The position numbers were made by a program, and so were the translations under genes. A DNA stretch of 64,000 bases from an uncultured Rothia sp. (lineage in GTDB: Bacteria > Actinomycetota > Actinomycetes > Actinomycetales > Micrococcaceae): NCBI GenBank assembly GCA_946221065.1, contig CAMIIO010000010.1:10852-74851 (forward strand), in the 5' to 3' direction. Shown piece by piece: positions 8,816-17,000 of this stretch (its first letter is position 1; every line of letters starts with the position of its first letter). Under the pieces are notes generated by a model, which saw only the letters and a program-made list of their open reading frames with translations, ran no database searches and had not been told where the DNA came from.

Positions 8816-9406
8816 ATGAGCCGTATTATTGCCGGAGTCGCCGGCGGGCACCGTTTACACAGCGTGCCCGGAGACAAGACCCGCCCTACCACGGATAGGG
8901 TAAAGGAAGCACTTTTTTCTCGCCTTGAGGCGTACGAGGTGATTTCTGGGTCGCGAGTTCTTGATCTTTTTGCCGGTTCAGGAGCGTTAGGACTAGAAGC
9001 GTTGAGCCGGGGTGCGGTTCACGTGGATTTTTGCGATAGCTACTCTAAAGCAGTTGCTACGGTGAAGAAGAATCTTGAACTTATTCGCAGTTTGGTTTCG
9101 GGAGATGCCACGGTGCTTTCGATGACGGCGCACAGTTTGGTGAATCAGCAACGAAACCAGGGCTGGGATGTGGTGTTTATGGATCCGCCCTATCCGCTGG
9201 AAAATACTGAGTTGGAAGATCTTTTGCGCTCGCTGATTCCTTCCCTGGCTGAGGGGGCTGTGATTGTGGTGGAGCGTTCTACGCGCACCCCGGAGCCTGC
9301 CTGGCCGGTAGGTTTAGAGTGCTTTGCTACCAAAAAATATGGTGAGACTACTCTGTACTATGTTGAGCCGGTTCAGGCAGGGAGTGAGGATTTAGCCGGT
9401 TCTTAG
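8816..9406 (+). CDS. rsmD: 16S rRNA (guanine(966)-N2)-methyltransferase
   Basis: Methylates G966 of 16S rRNA using S-adenosylmethionine. The 196-residue protein has the RsmD N-terminus (MSRIIAGVAGGHRL, RPTTDRVKEALFS), the SAM motif LDLFAGSGALGLEALSRGA and the catalytic DPPYPL motif near residue 122. GGAGGAG-type sequence precedes the ATG. In actinobacteria the order recG-rsmD-coaD is usual; here a minus-strand aminotransferase sits between rsmD and coaD. The 3' end overlaps that convergent gene by 4 nt. Confidence 0.95.
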   Translation: MSRIIAGVAGGHRLHSVPGDKTRPTTDRVKEALFSRLEAYEVISGSRVLDLFAGSGALGLEALSRGAVHVDFCDSYSKAVATVKKNLELIRSLVSGDATVLSMTAHSLVNQQRNQGWDVVFMDPPYPLENTELEDLLRSLIPSLAEGAVIVVERSTRTPEPAWPVGLECFATKKYGETTLYYVEPVQAGSEDLAGS

Positions 9407-10635
9407 AGTTGTTTCTCCCATTCTTTAAGTCGTGCGATGGCGTCGTGCAGTACGTCGGGGCGTTTACAGAACGCAAAGCGAATCCAGTGCTTCATCGGGG
9501 AGCTTTGGGGCTCTTGTACGAAGGCGGTCATGGGAACCACTCCCACCCCGGCTTCTTGGGGGAGTAGCGCCGCTAATTCTGCCGAGGAGCTCAGTTTCTT
9601 GTGGTCGAGAAGTTGCTGGACGTTAGCGGCGGCAAAGAATGTTCCCTGGACGGGTGCTAGCTTAAAGGCAGTGTCCGAGAGTCCATTGATCACGATGCTC
9701 CGCTGTTCGGTGTAGCGGTGGTTGAGTTCTGTATAGAAGGCCTCCGGGAGTCGGAGCCCCGTTGCGGCACCTATTTGCAAAGGTGCTGCCGCACTGTGGG
9801 TGAAGTAGCCCTTGACCACTTTAATCTGCTCGATGAGCTGTGCCGGCCCGGTGAGCCAGCCGATCCGCCAGCCGGTGAGTGAATGAGTTTTGGAGATTGC
9901 TGAGACAAAAAGGGTTCGCTCTGCGGCACCTTCCACCGTAAAAATTGGGGTGAAACGTGTGGGTTCGAAGACGAGGTGTTCGTACACTCCATCTTGGAGG
10001 ATTAGCGCGTGATGTTGCTGGGCAAGTTGCACAATTTCTTGGAGAGTTTCTCGGGAGAAGACGGTTCCTGTGGGGTTGTGCGGATCATTGACAATCACTA
10101 AACGGGTTTTATCAGAAAAGGCCTGGGCAAGGTCTTCTGGCTGTGGCGCAAATTCTGGGGCGGTCAGCGGTACGGTACGAACGGTGCCGCCGGCGAGTGC
10201 CACCGTTGCCGGGTAAATATCGTAATACGGTTCAAACACCACAACCTCATCGCCGGGCTGGACGAGCGCCGCCACCGTTGCTGAGATTGCCTCCGAAGCA
10301 CCTGCGGTGACGAGTACCTGAGTCTCGGGGTCAATGCTCTGACCGTAGAAGCGCTGCTGGTGCTCGGCAATAGCGGCGCGCAGCTCGGGGCGACCAGAGA
10401 TCGGTGCGTATTGGTTAATCCCCTGCGCCATTGCCTGAGCAGCGGCGTCCAGAATACTCTGCGGCCCGTCGGTATCGGGAAAACCTTGTCCTAGATTAAT
10501 TGCCTGGTGAGTGGTCGCTAGGATACTCATCTCTTCAAAGATGGTGGAGGTAAAACGCGTTCCGTCGTAGAGACCGGTTGCCAGCCCTACTCGTTCAAAA
10601 GGTTGCTGTGCGGAGAAATTCTTTTGTGGGGTCAT
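9403..10635 (-). CDS. PLP-dependent aminotransferase, class I/II (DapC/methionine-aminotransferase-like)
   Basis: A fold-type I aminotransferase of 410 residues. INLGQGFPDTDGP near residue 47 is the substrate-side loop. NDPHNPTG near 183 and DGVYEHLVF near 215 are the PLP-contact motifs. SAISKTHSLTGWRIGW carries the Schiff-base lysine at K249. The sequence resembles mycobacterial proteins annotated as N-succinyldiaminopimelate aminotransferase DapC, but also methionine or kynurenine aminotransferases of the same subfamily, and the substrate cannot be told from sequence alone. It reads against its neighbours: it overlaps the rsmD stop by 4 nt and is divergent from coaD, so it is probably a separate transcription unit. 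Confidence 0.88.
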   Translation of the reverse strand: MTPQKNFSAQQPFERVGLATGLYDGTRFTSTIFEEMSILATTHQAINLGQGFPDTDGPQSILDAAAQAMAQGINQYAPISGRPELRAAIAEHQQRFYGQSIDPETQVLVTAGASEAISATVAALVQPGDEVVVFEPYYDIYPATVALAGGTVRTVPLTAPEFAPQPEDLAQAFSDKTRLVIVNDPHNPTGTVFSRETLQEIVQLAQQHHALILQDGVYEHLVFEPTRFTPIFTVEGAAERTLFVSAISKTHSLTGWRIGWLTGPAQLIEQIKVVKGYFTHSAAAPLQIGAATGLRLPEAFYTELNHRYTEQRSIVINGLSDTAFKLAPVQGTFFAAANVQQLLDHKKLSSSAELAALLPQEAGVGVVPMTAFVQEPQSSPMKHWIRFAFCKRPDVLHDAIARLKEWEKQL

Positions 10636-10739
10636 AGGGGCTTATGTTTCCTCGTCATAACTGTGTTAGATAGTTGTGTTCAACACCCTACCGGGCGACG
10701 GTGCGAATGGGTAATTATTTCGCTGTTACGCTATGTGTC

Positions 10740-11216
10740 ATGCAATTAGTTGTTTGTCCCGGATCCTATGACCCTATTCATAATGGTCACGTAGATATTA
10801 TTACCCGCGCCGCCACGCTCTATGGCAATGTGATTGTTGCGATCGCTCATAACTCTGCCAAGAACTATAGTTTTTCTCTGGAAGAGCGCCTGGCGATGGC
10901 GGAGGAGACTTTTGCTTTTCTCGATGGCGTTACGGTGGAAGTTATGCCTACTATGCTGGTGGCGGAGTATGCGAAGTCTAAGGGTTCGGTGCTGATGGTC
11001 AAAGGTGTGCGTAACTCTTTGGACTGGCAGTATGAATCTCAGATGGCGTCGATGAATAGGCACATTGCCGGTGTAGAAACCGCGTTTCTTACTTCGGATC
11101 CCAAGTACACACAGCTCTCATCCACGCTGGTACGTGATGTTGCGAAGTACGGTGGGGATCTTACTCCCTTTGTTCCTAAGGCTGTTCAGCAACGGCTACG
11201 CAACTTCGCCGGTTAA
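10740..11216 (+). CDS. coaD: Phosphopantetheine adenylyltransferase
   Basis: The penultimate step of coenzyme A synthesis: it adenylylates 4'-phosphopantetheine. From ATG 10740 the protein has 158 residues, the family norm. It begins MQLVVCPGSYDPIHNGHVDII with the HxGH nucleotidyltransferase motif, followed by MVKGVRNSLDWQYE and QLSSTLVRDVA. The frame is open upstream to an ATG at 10674, but those residues have no family counterpart. No clear Shine-Dalgarno precedes 10740, so translation may be leaderless or weak. CoA feeds the acyl-carrier and acyl-CoA pathways encoded elsewhere in the window. Confidence 0.93.
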   Translation: MQLVVCPGSYDPIHNGHVDIITRAATLYGNVIVAIAHNSAKNYSFSLEERLAMAEETFAFLDGVTVEVMPTMLVAEYAKSKGSVLMVKGVRNSLDWQYESQMASMNRHIAGVETAFLTSDPKYTQLSSTLVRDVAKYGGDLTPFVPKAVQQRLRNFAG

Positions 11217-11302
11217 CTGTCTACGACACCTTCCGCGGTGTACATGATGAATATCACCCTGGGGGCGTTGTTTCTTGAACCGCGCCATAAAACGTGGAAT
11301 AG

Positions 11303-11331
11303 TTGATAAGTAGCCAAACTGCAATTACAGT
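11303..11331 (+). promoter_or_regulatory. Predicted housekeeping promoter for yceD-rpmF-rnc-mutM
   Basis: TTGATA (11303-11308) and TACAGT (11326-11331) are separated by exactly 17 nt. Both hexamers are near consensus for the vegetative sigma factor. The predicted transcript start near 11338 falls after the first ATG of the yceD frame (11334), which bears on the choice of start codon. Confidence 0.6.
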
Positions 11332-11369
11332 TTATGGTTGGTCTAAATTTTTTCATAAGGGAGTTCGTC

Positions 11370-11915
11370 ATTTCACGAAAAGATTCATCGCCCCTGAAGA
11401 TTTCAGTGAGAGATCTGAGTCATCGCCCGGGGACAATGGAAACCCTGGAAGGAGTTGTGCCAGCGCCAAAAGACTTTGGCAACGCTCTCATCGGAGCGGA
11501 AGAAGGCGCGGATATTGATCTTGATCTCCGCCTGGAATCCGTTGTAGATGGTATTCTGGTAAGCGGCACTGCCACCGTTGATGTTAACGGCGAATGTAGT
11601 TTGTGCCTGGATCCGGTCAGCGAAACCGTATCCGCAGATATTCAAGAGCTCTTCGTTTTTGATAAAGCGCCAGTAGGTAGCTCAGAAGACGAAGAAGACG
11701 AGCAGTATGCGGTTGAAGACGATCTGATCGACCTTGAACCTGCACTGCGGGACGCCGTAATTTTGAAATTGCCGTTCCAGCCCCTTTGCAAGGAAACCTG
11801 CCAGGGACTGTGTTCCGAATGCGGAATGCGCCTGGAAGAAGATCCGGGGCATCACCATGAGGTGCTTGATCCACGTTGGAATGCCCTACAAGGCATGTTC
11901 AACGAGGAGAAATAA
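11370..11915 (+). CDS. yceD: YceD/DUF177 family protein, probable ATT start
   Basis: A DUF177 protein of about 181 residues, always next to rpmF and thought to help 23S rRNA or large-subunit accumulation. Family features are VRDLSHRPGTM near the N-terminus, GECSLCLDPV, an acidic middle (SSEDEEDE), and the C-terminal pair of Cys motifs CKETCQGLCSECG, likely a metal-binding knuckle. The only upstream ATG (11334) has no ribosome-binding site and lies before the predicted transcript start. AAGGGAG (11357-11363) is 6 nt ahead of ATT 11370, which would give the usual 12-residue lead before VRDL. No ATG, GTG or TTG fits that site; the next GTG (11406) would cut the conserved start. If ATT is wrong, the CDS is 11334-11915. 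Confidence 0.85.
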   Translation: MSRKDSSPLKISVRDLSHRPGTMETLEGVVPAPKDFGNALIGAEEGADIDLDLRLESVVDGILVSGTATVDVNGECSLCLDPVSETVSADIQELFVFDKAPVGSSEDEEDEQYAVEDDLIDLEPALRDAVILKLPFQPLCKETCQGLCSECGMRLEEDPGHHHEVLDPRWNALQGMFNEEK

Positions 11916-11953
11916 AACTTAACTAACCGTTTTTCTAGAGAAGAGAGATAGCT

Positions 11954-12157
11954 GTGGCTGTTCCCAAGCGGAAAATGTCCCGTGCTAACACCCGCGCACG
12001 CCGTTCCCAGTGGAAGGCGTCCGTTCCTCAGCTGGTTAAGACCGTTGAAAACGGTCGCGTAACCTACTCCTTGCCCCACCAGGCAAAGCTGGTCACCGAC
12101 TCAGCAGGCAACGCCCTGTTCTACGAGTACAAGGGCCGCAAGGTAGCTGACGCATAA
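11954..12157 (+). CDS. rpmF: 50S ribosomal protein L32
   Basis: A 67-residue L32 from GTG 11954, preceded by AGAGAGATAGCT. MAVPKRKMSRANTRARRSQW is the family N-terminus. The Cys pairs of zinc-binding L32 are absent (the corresponding region reads PQLVKTVENGRVTYSLPH), so this is the zinc-independent type. It follows yceD by 38 nt and precedes rnc by 6 nt, the conserved yceD-rpmF-rnc order. Confidence 0.96.
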   Translation: MAVPKRKMSRANTRARRSQWKASVPQLVKTVENGRVTYSLPHQAKLVTDSAGNALFYEYKGRKVADA

Positions 12158-12163
12158 GTTAGC

Positions 12164-12853
12164 ATGAATAACTCTAATTCATCAGAATTGTTGAAACGTC
12201 TCGGAGTCGATCTCGACCCCGAGACGTTTCAGCATGCACTCACGCACAGCTCCTATTCCTTCGAACACCCAGAAGCTAAAGATAACGAACGTCTTGAATT
12301 TTTGGGTGACTCCGTCCTATCTCTTGCCATCGCCGAAGAGGTGTACCGGCTTTACCCGACTCTGCCCGAAGGCGAGCTGGTAAAAAAACATCACGTGGTA
12401 GTCTCTTCCTGGGCGCTGGCGAAGATTGCCCGCTCGCTTGACGTCGGTCCGCATCTGCGGCTCGGCAAAGGCGAGAAGAAAACCGGTGGAGCCGATAAAG
12501 ATTCAATCCTTGCCGATACCATGGAAGCCATTTTTGGTGCCTGCTATCTGGAGCTAGGACGTGAGGCGGCGCGCGAACTAGTGCTTCGTCTGGTTGCCCC
12601 GTTGCTTCACGATGAAGAAATTTTGGACGCCGGCAGGGACTGGAAAACTGAGCTGCAGGAGCTGGTTCAGCGAGAAAATTCCGGGGCTTTGAGCTACAGC
12701 GTGGTAATGTCCGGACCCGAGCACGCCCCGGTATATACCGCAACCGTACACATTGGTACAGAAACCTACCCGCAGAGCACCGGTTCCGCCTCAAATAAAA
12801 AAGAAGCGGAACGCCAGGCGGCTCGGCACACCTATAAAGCCCTAACCCGCTAG
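12164..12853 (+). CDS. rnc: Ribonuclease III
   Basis: A double-strand-specific endoribonuclease that processes rRNA precursors and structured mRNAs. The 229-residue protein has the catalytic signature NERLEFLGDSVLSLA near residue 42, the second acidic cluster DTMEAIFGACYLELG near 125, and a C-terminal double-stranded RNA-binding domain (about 155-229) ending with KKEAERQAARHTYKAL. ATG 12164 lies only 6 nt after rpmF, so the two are probably co-transcribed. The complete domain set and spacing leave little doubt. Confidence 0.96.
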   Translation: MNNSNSSELLKRLGVDLDPETFQHALTHSSYSFEHPEAKDNERLEFLGDSVLSLAIAEEVYRLYPTLPEGELVKKHHVVVSSWALAKIARSLDVGPHLRLGKGEKKTGGADKDSILADTMEAIFGACYLELGREAARELVLRLVAPLLHDEEILDAGRDWKTELQELVQRENSGALSYSVVMSGPEHAPVYTATVHIGTETYPQSTGSASNKKEAERQAARHTYKALTR

Positions 12854-12870
12854 AGATTGGAGGGATAGCT

Positions 12871-13824
12871 GTGCCTGAGCTTCCCGAGGTGGAGGTTGTT
12901 CGCAGAGGAATCACCCAGAATCTCCTGAACTCAACAATCCATAGCGTTGAGGTTCTTGATCCTCGTTCACTGCGCCGTCATCTCGGCGGTACTCACGATT
13001 TTTCGGCACGTCTTGCTGGCTGTTCGGTTGTCGATGTGGCACGGCGAGGAAAATACCTGTGGCTGCTATTGCGCGATACCTCCGGTGATCTCCTTGATGA
13101 GGCTCTGGTTGTTCATCTGGGCATGAGCGGGCAGATACTCCTTAAAGCCGCTGACTTTCCGGATGAGAAGCATCTGAAGATTCGCTGTGTTGTGCGTCGG
13201 CCGGATGGGGAGATGATTCAGCTTCGGTTTGTGGATCAGCGCATCTTTGGCGGAATGTTCCTCAGCCCGCTAATTGCGGTGCATGATGAGTCTGGCAAAC
13301 TAGCCCCAGCCTCCGTGGCGAGTACACTGGCTGAACCGCTCATACCGCAGGCAGTGGCTCATATCGCCAGGGATCCGCTGGATCCGTACTTTTCTGAGCA
13401 AGAGTTCCGGGCCAAACTCCGCAAAACCTCTTCCGGCATTAAAAGGTTATTGCTGGATCAATCGGTGATTTCCGGCGTAGGCAATATCTATGCTGACGAG
13501 GCACTCTGGTTTGCTAAGCTACACTATGCAAAACCGGCTCATAGGCTAACTTTGCCTCAAACTCGGACTCTACTGGAGGGAATCCGGCAGGTCATGGGGC
13601 AGGCGCTGGAGGCGGGTGGAACCAGTTTTGACGCGCTGTATGTGAATGTTAATGGAGAGTCCGGATATTTTGATCGTTCACTCAACGCTTACGGGCAGGC
13701 CGGAAAGCCGTGTAGACGTTGCGCGAAGCTGGGACGGACCTCGATGATTGTGCGCGAGCCGTTTATGAATCGTAGTTCGTTCCGGTGCCCGTATTGTCAG
13801 CGTGCCCCGCGAATTAGTGCATAA
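12871..13824 (+). CDS. mutM: Formamidopyrimidine-DNA glycosylase
   Basis: Base-excision repair enzyme that removes 8-oxoguanine and cleaves the abasic site. From GTG 12871 it reads MPELPEVEVVRRGI, giving the catalytic N-terminal proline (after Met removal) and the following glutamate. The helix-two-turn-helix is in the middle (LLLDQSVISGVGNIYADEAL). The C-terminal zinc finger has Cys pairs in CRRCAKLG and CPYCQRAP. The 317-residue length is slightly long because of acidic loop insertions. GGAGGGA lies 8 nt upstream of the start. In many actinobacteria smc follows directly; here an 8-kb minus-strand block intervenes. Confidence 0.96.
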   Translation: MPELPEVEVVRRGITQNLLNSTIHSVEVLDPRSLRRHLGGTHDFSARLAGCSVVDVARRGKYLWLLLRDTSGDLLDEALVVHLGMSGQILLKAADFPDEKHLKIRCVVRRPDGEMIQLRFVDQRIFGGMFLSPLIAVHDESGKLAPASVASTLAEPLIPQAVAHIARDPLDPYFSEQEFRAKLRKTSSGIKRLLLDQSVISGVGNIYADEALWFAKLHYAKPAHRLTLPQTRTLLEGIRQVMGQALEAGGTSFDALYVNVNGESGYFDRSLNAYGQAGKPCRRCAKLGRTSMIVREPFMNRSSFRCPYCQRAPRISA

Positions 13825-13863
13825 CTGGTTTGACGGTGAACGCACGAAAAGTCGTAGAGCGCT

Positions 13864-13908
13864 AGAGCCCGGTGAACCTTAGAACTTCCATAAGATTCAC
13901 CGGGCTCT
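13864..13908. terminator. Terminator hairpin between mutM and phoX
   Basis: A perfect 13-bp GC-rich inverted repeat (13864-13876 and 13896-13908) in the gap between two convergent genes, with a short T tract on the plus-strand side. Confidence 0.8.
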
Positions 13909-13936
13909 TATCTGAGCTTAGAGCGTAGCTAGATGT

Positions 13937-16102
13937 TTAGCCGCGTCCCTTGCCGTTGCCGTTCTGACTCTGGTTAGTTCGATAAACCTGCACCACCGAA
14001 GGCCGCGGGTGTGGAAGGTAGCCAAAGCGTTCTCCGGCGTTAGAGGTACGCGCCCCAATGCTGGAGTTAGCGAAGTCGGGGAAATATGATTCAGGTTCCT
14101 CAAAGACGCCGTCTTCGCCCGGGTGTTGAACACAGACATACACCATATGTTCGAGGTCATTGATGACGGGTCCGCAGGTTTCTGCCTGCTTGGGCACGGA
14201 AAGGAATTGCTCAACCTTGCCGCGTTCAGGGCCTTCCACTGGGACTTTGAACAAACCGTCATTGAACTGAATCTTATCCGGTGCGCCGTCGGTGGAAATC
14301 CACAGGTTACCTTGCGAATCGAAAGCCACGTTATCGGGGCAGGAAATGGGCGACACCTGGGTGATGTCGTAACCGGCAAAGTAGGTTTGGGTTTCGGTGG
14401 CTGGATCACCACAGACCAGGAGCAAATCCCAGGTGAAGGTTTGAGCATCAACACGGTTGCCGTCTTCGGTGATTTCGATAACGTGACCATCGCGGTTGTT
14501 GTTTCGCGGGTTAGGCTCGGTAGCTCCTTCAAGTTGCTTACCGTCCTTGACAGTGCCGCGGTCGGTGTTATTGGTGAGAGCGGCATAAATCTTACCAGTG
14601 AGCGGTGAGGGCTCAACGTCTTCGGGGCGATCCATCTTGGTGGGCTGCATTTTATCTGCCGCGATGCGGGTAAAGACCAGAACCTCATCAATAGACATCC
14701 CTGGCACAAGAGACTTCTTCCCATTCGTGAGCTGAATCCACTCACCGGTGCCATCGAAACGGCCGTCTGCGGGAAGCTGACCGGAGCCGTCAATCTCAGC
14801 TTCGGGAGAGTTTCCGCTAAAACGAGCCACGAACAATGAACCATTCTCTAAAAGGGTCATGTTGTGTTTACGGTTTCCCTCAATATAACGATCGCGGGAA
14901 ACAAACTTGTACATGTACTCAAAACGTGAGTCATCGCCCATGTACGCGGCAACTTTACCGGTCACCGGATCAACGTGAATATTAGCACCCTCGTGCTTGA
15001 AACGTCCCAGCGCGGTGTGCTTACGCGGGGGAGCGGAGGGATTCTCGGGGTCAAGTTCTACAATGTAACCAAAGCGATGAGACTCGTTTTCGAAGCCCTT
15101 ATTGTTGGCGTTAAAGCGAGGATCGGCGTCTTCCCAGCCGTGCGGGGTGGGAGCGTTCTTGATGGTATAACGCTTGAACTCGGGGGTGTCCTTACCAACG
15201 AAGTAGCTATCAAAGTTTTCTTCGCCTGAGAGCACAGTACCCCAGGGGGTCAAGCCGCCGGAGCAGTTATTATTGGTGCCCAATACCACGGCCCCGGTAG
15301 GATCTGCCGCGGTCTTTAGGAGCTTAGAGCCCTTGGCAGGACCGGTAATAGAGAACGGGGTGTCGGTAGTAATACGACGGTTACGACGTCCACCCACAAT
15401 GTAACTCCAGGGGCTACCCACTTTTGTACGGCGAAGCTCCACAACGCTCATGCCCTGGGCAGCCATGGCAACACGACGGAGCTCTCCGGAATCAGCGGCC
15501 CATGCTTCGCTGGGAAACATGGTGTTTTCGTTAACGTACTCGTGATTGCACACCAGCACCCCACGCAAGGGGTTCTTGGAATCGACGATGACGGTGAGGT
15601 AATCATTATTGAAACCGAATTGGCGTGCCTGCGCGGCAGCTATCTGATTGTTCACATCAAACGCGGGGGTATCGTGGAACAAAGGATCACCCCAACGGAT
15701 AATAGGATCCCACTCGTAGCCGGTTGGCACGATAAAATCGTCTACATCTGCCGGAACCGGCGCAATGGGCTCGAAGGAGAAAGCGGAATCTTTGGCTCCG
15801 CGCCCCAGAGCCTTTCCCTTACCCTGCGCATGTGCAGGAACAGCAGCCTGAGCCTGGGGAGCATTAGTGGCACCGGCTCCTACAACCAGCGCGGCACCTG
15901 CGGCACCGAGCATCGCGCGGCGAGAAATAGCCTGTTCGATGATGTCTTTAAAATAGTGGTTATCCGAGCAATTGGCGTCGGGCTCCAAACATGCATTGTT
16001 GCACTTGAGCGCGCAGGTAACTGCCGAACGCTTACCTTTGACGTGATTCCACATGGGAAGGTAACGGCGTGTGGGAGTGGGCAGTGAAGTCTTTTCAGTC
16101 AC
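13937..16102 (-). CDS. phoX: PhoX family alkaline phosphatase (DUF839), Tat-exported
   Basis: A 721-residue predicted extracytoplasmic phosphatase. The N-terminal 59 residues contain a cysteine cluster (C30, C34, C38, C45) before a twin-arginine motif SRRAML at 60-65, a hydrophobic stretch and an AQA cleavage region, so export would be through Tat, as known for PhoX. The mature part carries PhoX/DUF839 patterns: VCNHEYVNENTMF, NNNCSGGLTPWGT, LSGEENFD, GRFKHEGANIHVD, and MSIDEVLVFTRIAAD followed by RPEDVEPSP. Known PhoX enzymes use Ca/Fe to release phosphate from organic esters. A Pho-box-like direct repeat lies about 105-120 bp upstream. It is on the same strand as the ole genes but separated from them by a terminator. 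Confidence 0.9.
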   Translation of the reverse strand: MTEKTSLPTPTRRYLPMWNHVKGKRSAVTCALKCNNACLEPDANCSDNHYFKDIIEQAISRRAMLGAAGAALVVGAGATNAPQAQAAVPAHAQGKGKALGRGAKDSAFSFEPIAPVPADVDDFIVPTGYEWDPIIRWGDPLFHDTPAFDVNNQIAAAQARQFGFNNDYLTVIVDSKNPLRGVLVCNHEYVNENTMFPSEAWAADSGELRRVAMAAQGMSVVELRRTKVGSPWSYIVGGRRNRRITTDTPFSITGPAKGSKLLKTAADPTGAVVLGTNNNCSGGLTPWGTVLSGEENFDSYFVGKDTPEFKRYTIKNAPTPHGWEDADPRFNANNKGFENESHRFGYIVELDPENPSAPPRKHTALGRFKHEGANIHVDPVTGKVAAYMGDDSRFEYMYKFVSRDRYIEGNRKHNMTLLENGSLFVARFSGNSPEAEIDGSGQLPADGRFDGTGEWIQLTNGKKSLVPGMSIDEVLVFTRIAADKMQPTKMDRPEDVEPSPLTGKIYAALTNNTDRGTVKDGKQLEGATEPNPRNNNRDGHVIEITEDGNRVDAQTFTWDLLLVCGDPATETQTYFAGYDITQVSPISCPDNVAFDSQGNLWISTDGAPDKIQFNDGLFKVPVEGPERGKVEQFLSVPKQAETCGPVINDLEHMVYVCVQHPGEDGVFEEPESYFPDFANSSIGARTSNAGERFGYLPHPRPSVVQVYRTNQSQNGNGKGRG

Positions 16103-16206
16103 GAAGATGTTCCTTCTTCAACGGTGCGATTAGTCTGTGTGCTGTCGAGAATTAGTCCGACTCACACAAACTATTGCAGCGGTAGATGACAGAAAAAACT
16201 CACCGA

Positions 16207-16223
16207 GGTAAACAATGGTTAAC
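16207..16223 (-). promoter_or_regulatory. Pho-box-like direct repeat upstream of phoX
   Basis: On the minus strand two near-identical heptamers, GTTAACC and GTTTACC, are spaced start-to-start by 10 nt. They resemble the GTTCACC repeats bound by PhoP in streptomycetes, although those have an 11-nt period. The position upstream of phoX makes phosphate control plausible. Confidence 0.35.
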
Positions 16224-16306
16224 GCTTAGCTGAATCTCCGGAAAGAGCATACCCGCCCAAAAACCGGATGTGACTAGCGGATATGACAGTATATGTACAT
16301 AAAAAT

Positions 16307-16334
16307 ATGCCGCCCGGATCTCTCCGAGCGGCAT
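16307..16334 (-). terminator. Terminator after the CDF/ole gene cluster
   Basis: A 12-bp inverted repeat with one mismatch (16307-16318 and 16323-16334), 4-nt loop, followed on the minus strand by an AT-rich T tract. It lies 8 nt past the stop of the cation transporter and ends the minus-strand cluster. Confidence 0.8.
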
Positions 16335-16341
16335 CACCGAA

Positions 16342-16986
16342 TCAATCTATATCTCCCTCAAGAGCTTTCGCCGTGAGCCGTTCCTCTTCAGAAACCTCCC
16401 ACACTTCCTTCGCCGCAGACAGATTCAGCACCAAAATAATCGCTGCCAGAATCAGATCCGGCCAGCCCGAACCCGTCCACGCGGTAAGCAGACCCATACC
16501 AATAATGGCGACATTCACGAGCACATCATTACGCGCCGCCAAGAACGCCGCCTTAGTCAAAGACCCGCCATCGTCGTGAAATTTTGCCAACACCCAGGCA
16601 CAGATACCGTTGACGACGACGGCGCCCCCGGCCGTTAGCACCAAACGTAACGGATCCGGTGCCTGAGGATTACTAAACTGGGAAGCGATTTGCCATGCCG
16701 CAACAAGCGCCGGAGCACAGATAATCACCGCCATCGCTTTACCCGCCCAGGAACGTGCTTTCAGCGACCAGAAGAGTGCGAGGAAGATTAGCGTGTTCAC
16801 GGCAGTATCTTCCAAAAAATCGATCGAGTCAGCCATCAACGACGCCGAGCCAATCCTTAGCGCCACCGCACCTTCGACAAAAAAGTAGGTAAAATTCAGT
16901 AGCGCAACCACCATAACGGTGGTGCGCAACCGTTGGAGCTGCGCCGGGCTGGCTTCCAGACTTCCCGAAAAATCATGAGTACACAT
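16342..16986 (-). CDS. CDF-like cation transporter, adjacent to the ole genes
   Basis: A 214-residue membrane protein with about six hydrophobic segments. ADSIDFLEDT in the second helix and ARNDVLVNVAI with TGSGWPDLI in the fifth match the acidic metal-binding positions of a compact cation-diffusion-facilitator subfamily in which Asn replaces the usual His (N/DxxxD). Such proteins export divalent metals such as Zn, Co or Fe by proton exchange; the substrate cannot be predicted. It starts 14 nt after oleD on the same strand, and the next terminator comes only after this gene, so it is probably the last gene of the ole transcription unit. Whether this is functional or an accident of position is open. 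Confidence 0.82.
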   Translation of the reverse strand: MCTHDFSGSLEASPAQLQRLRTTVMVVALLNFTYFFVEGAVALRIGSASLMADSIDFLEDTAVNTLIFLALFWSLKARSWAGKAMAVIICAPALVAAWQIASQFSNPQAPDPLRLVLTAGGAVVVNGICAWVLAKFHDDGGSLTKAAFLAARNDVLVNVAIIGMGLLTAWTGSGWPDLILAAIILVLNLSAAKEVWEVSEEERLTAKALEGDID

Positions 16987-17000
16987 TGGTAGGGTCCCTG

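Noticed and set aside
13918..14844. A 308-residue minus-strand frame overlapping the 3' part of phoX in another phase
   Set aside because: phoX is continuous with family motifs over this region, so this is an out-of-phase shadow and not a frameshift.
15542..16087. A 181-residue plus-strand frame opposite the start of phoX
   Set aside because: The minus-strand gene shows intact Tat signal and PhoX motifs across this interval; the antisense frame shows none.
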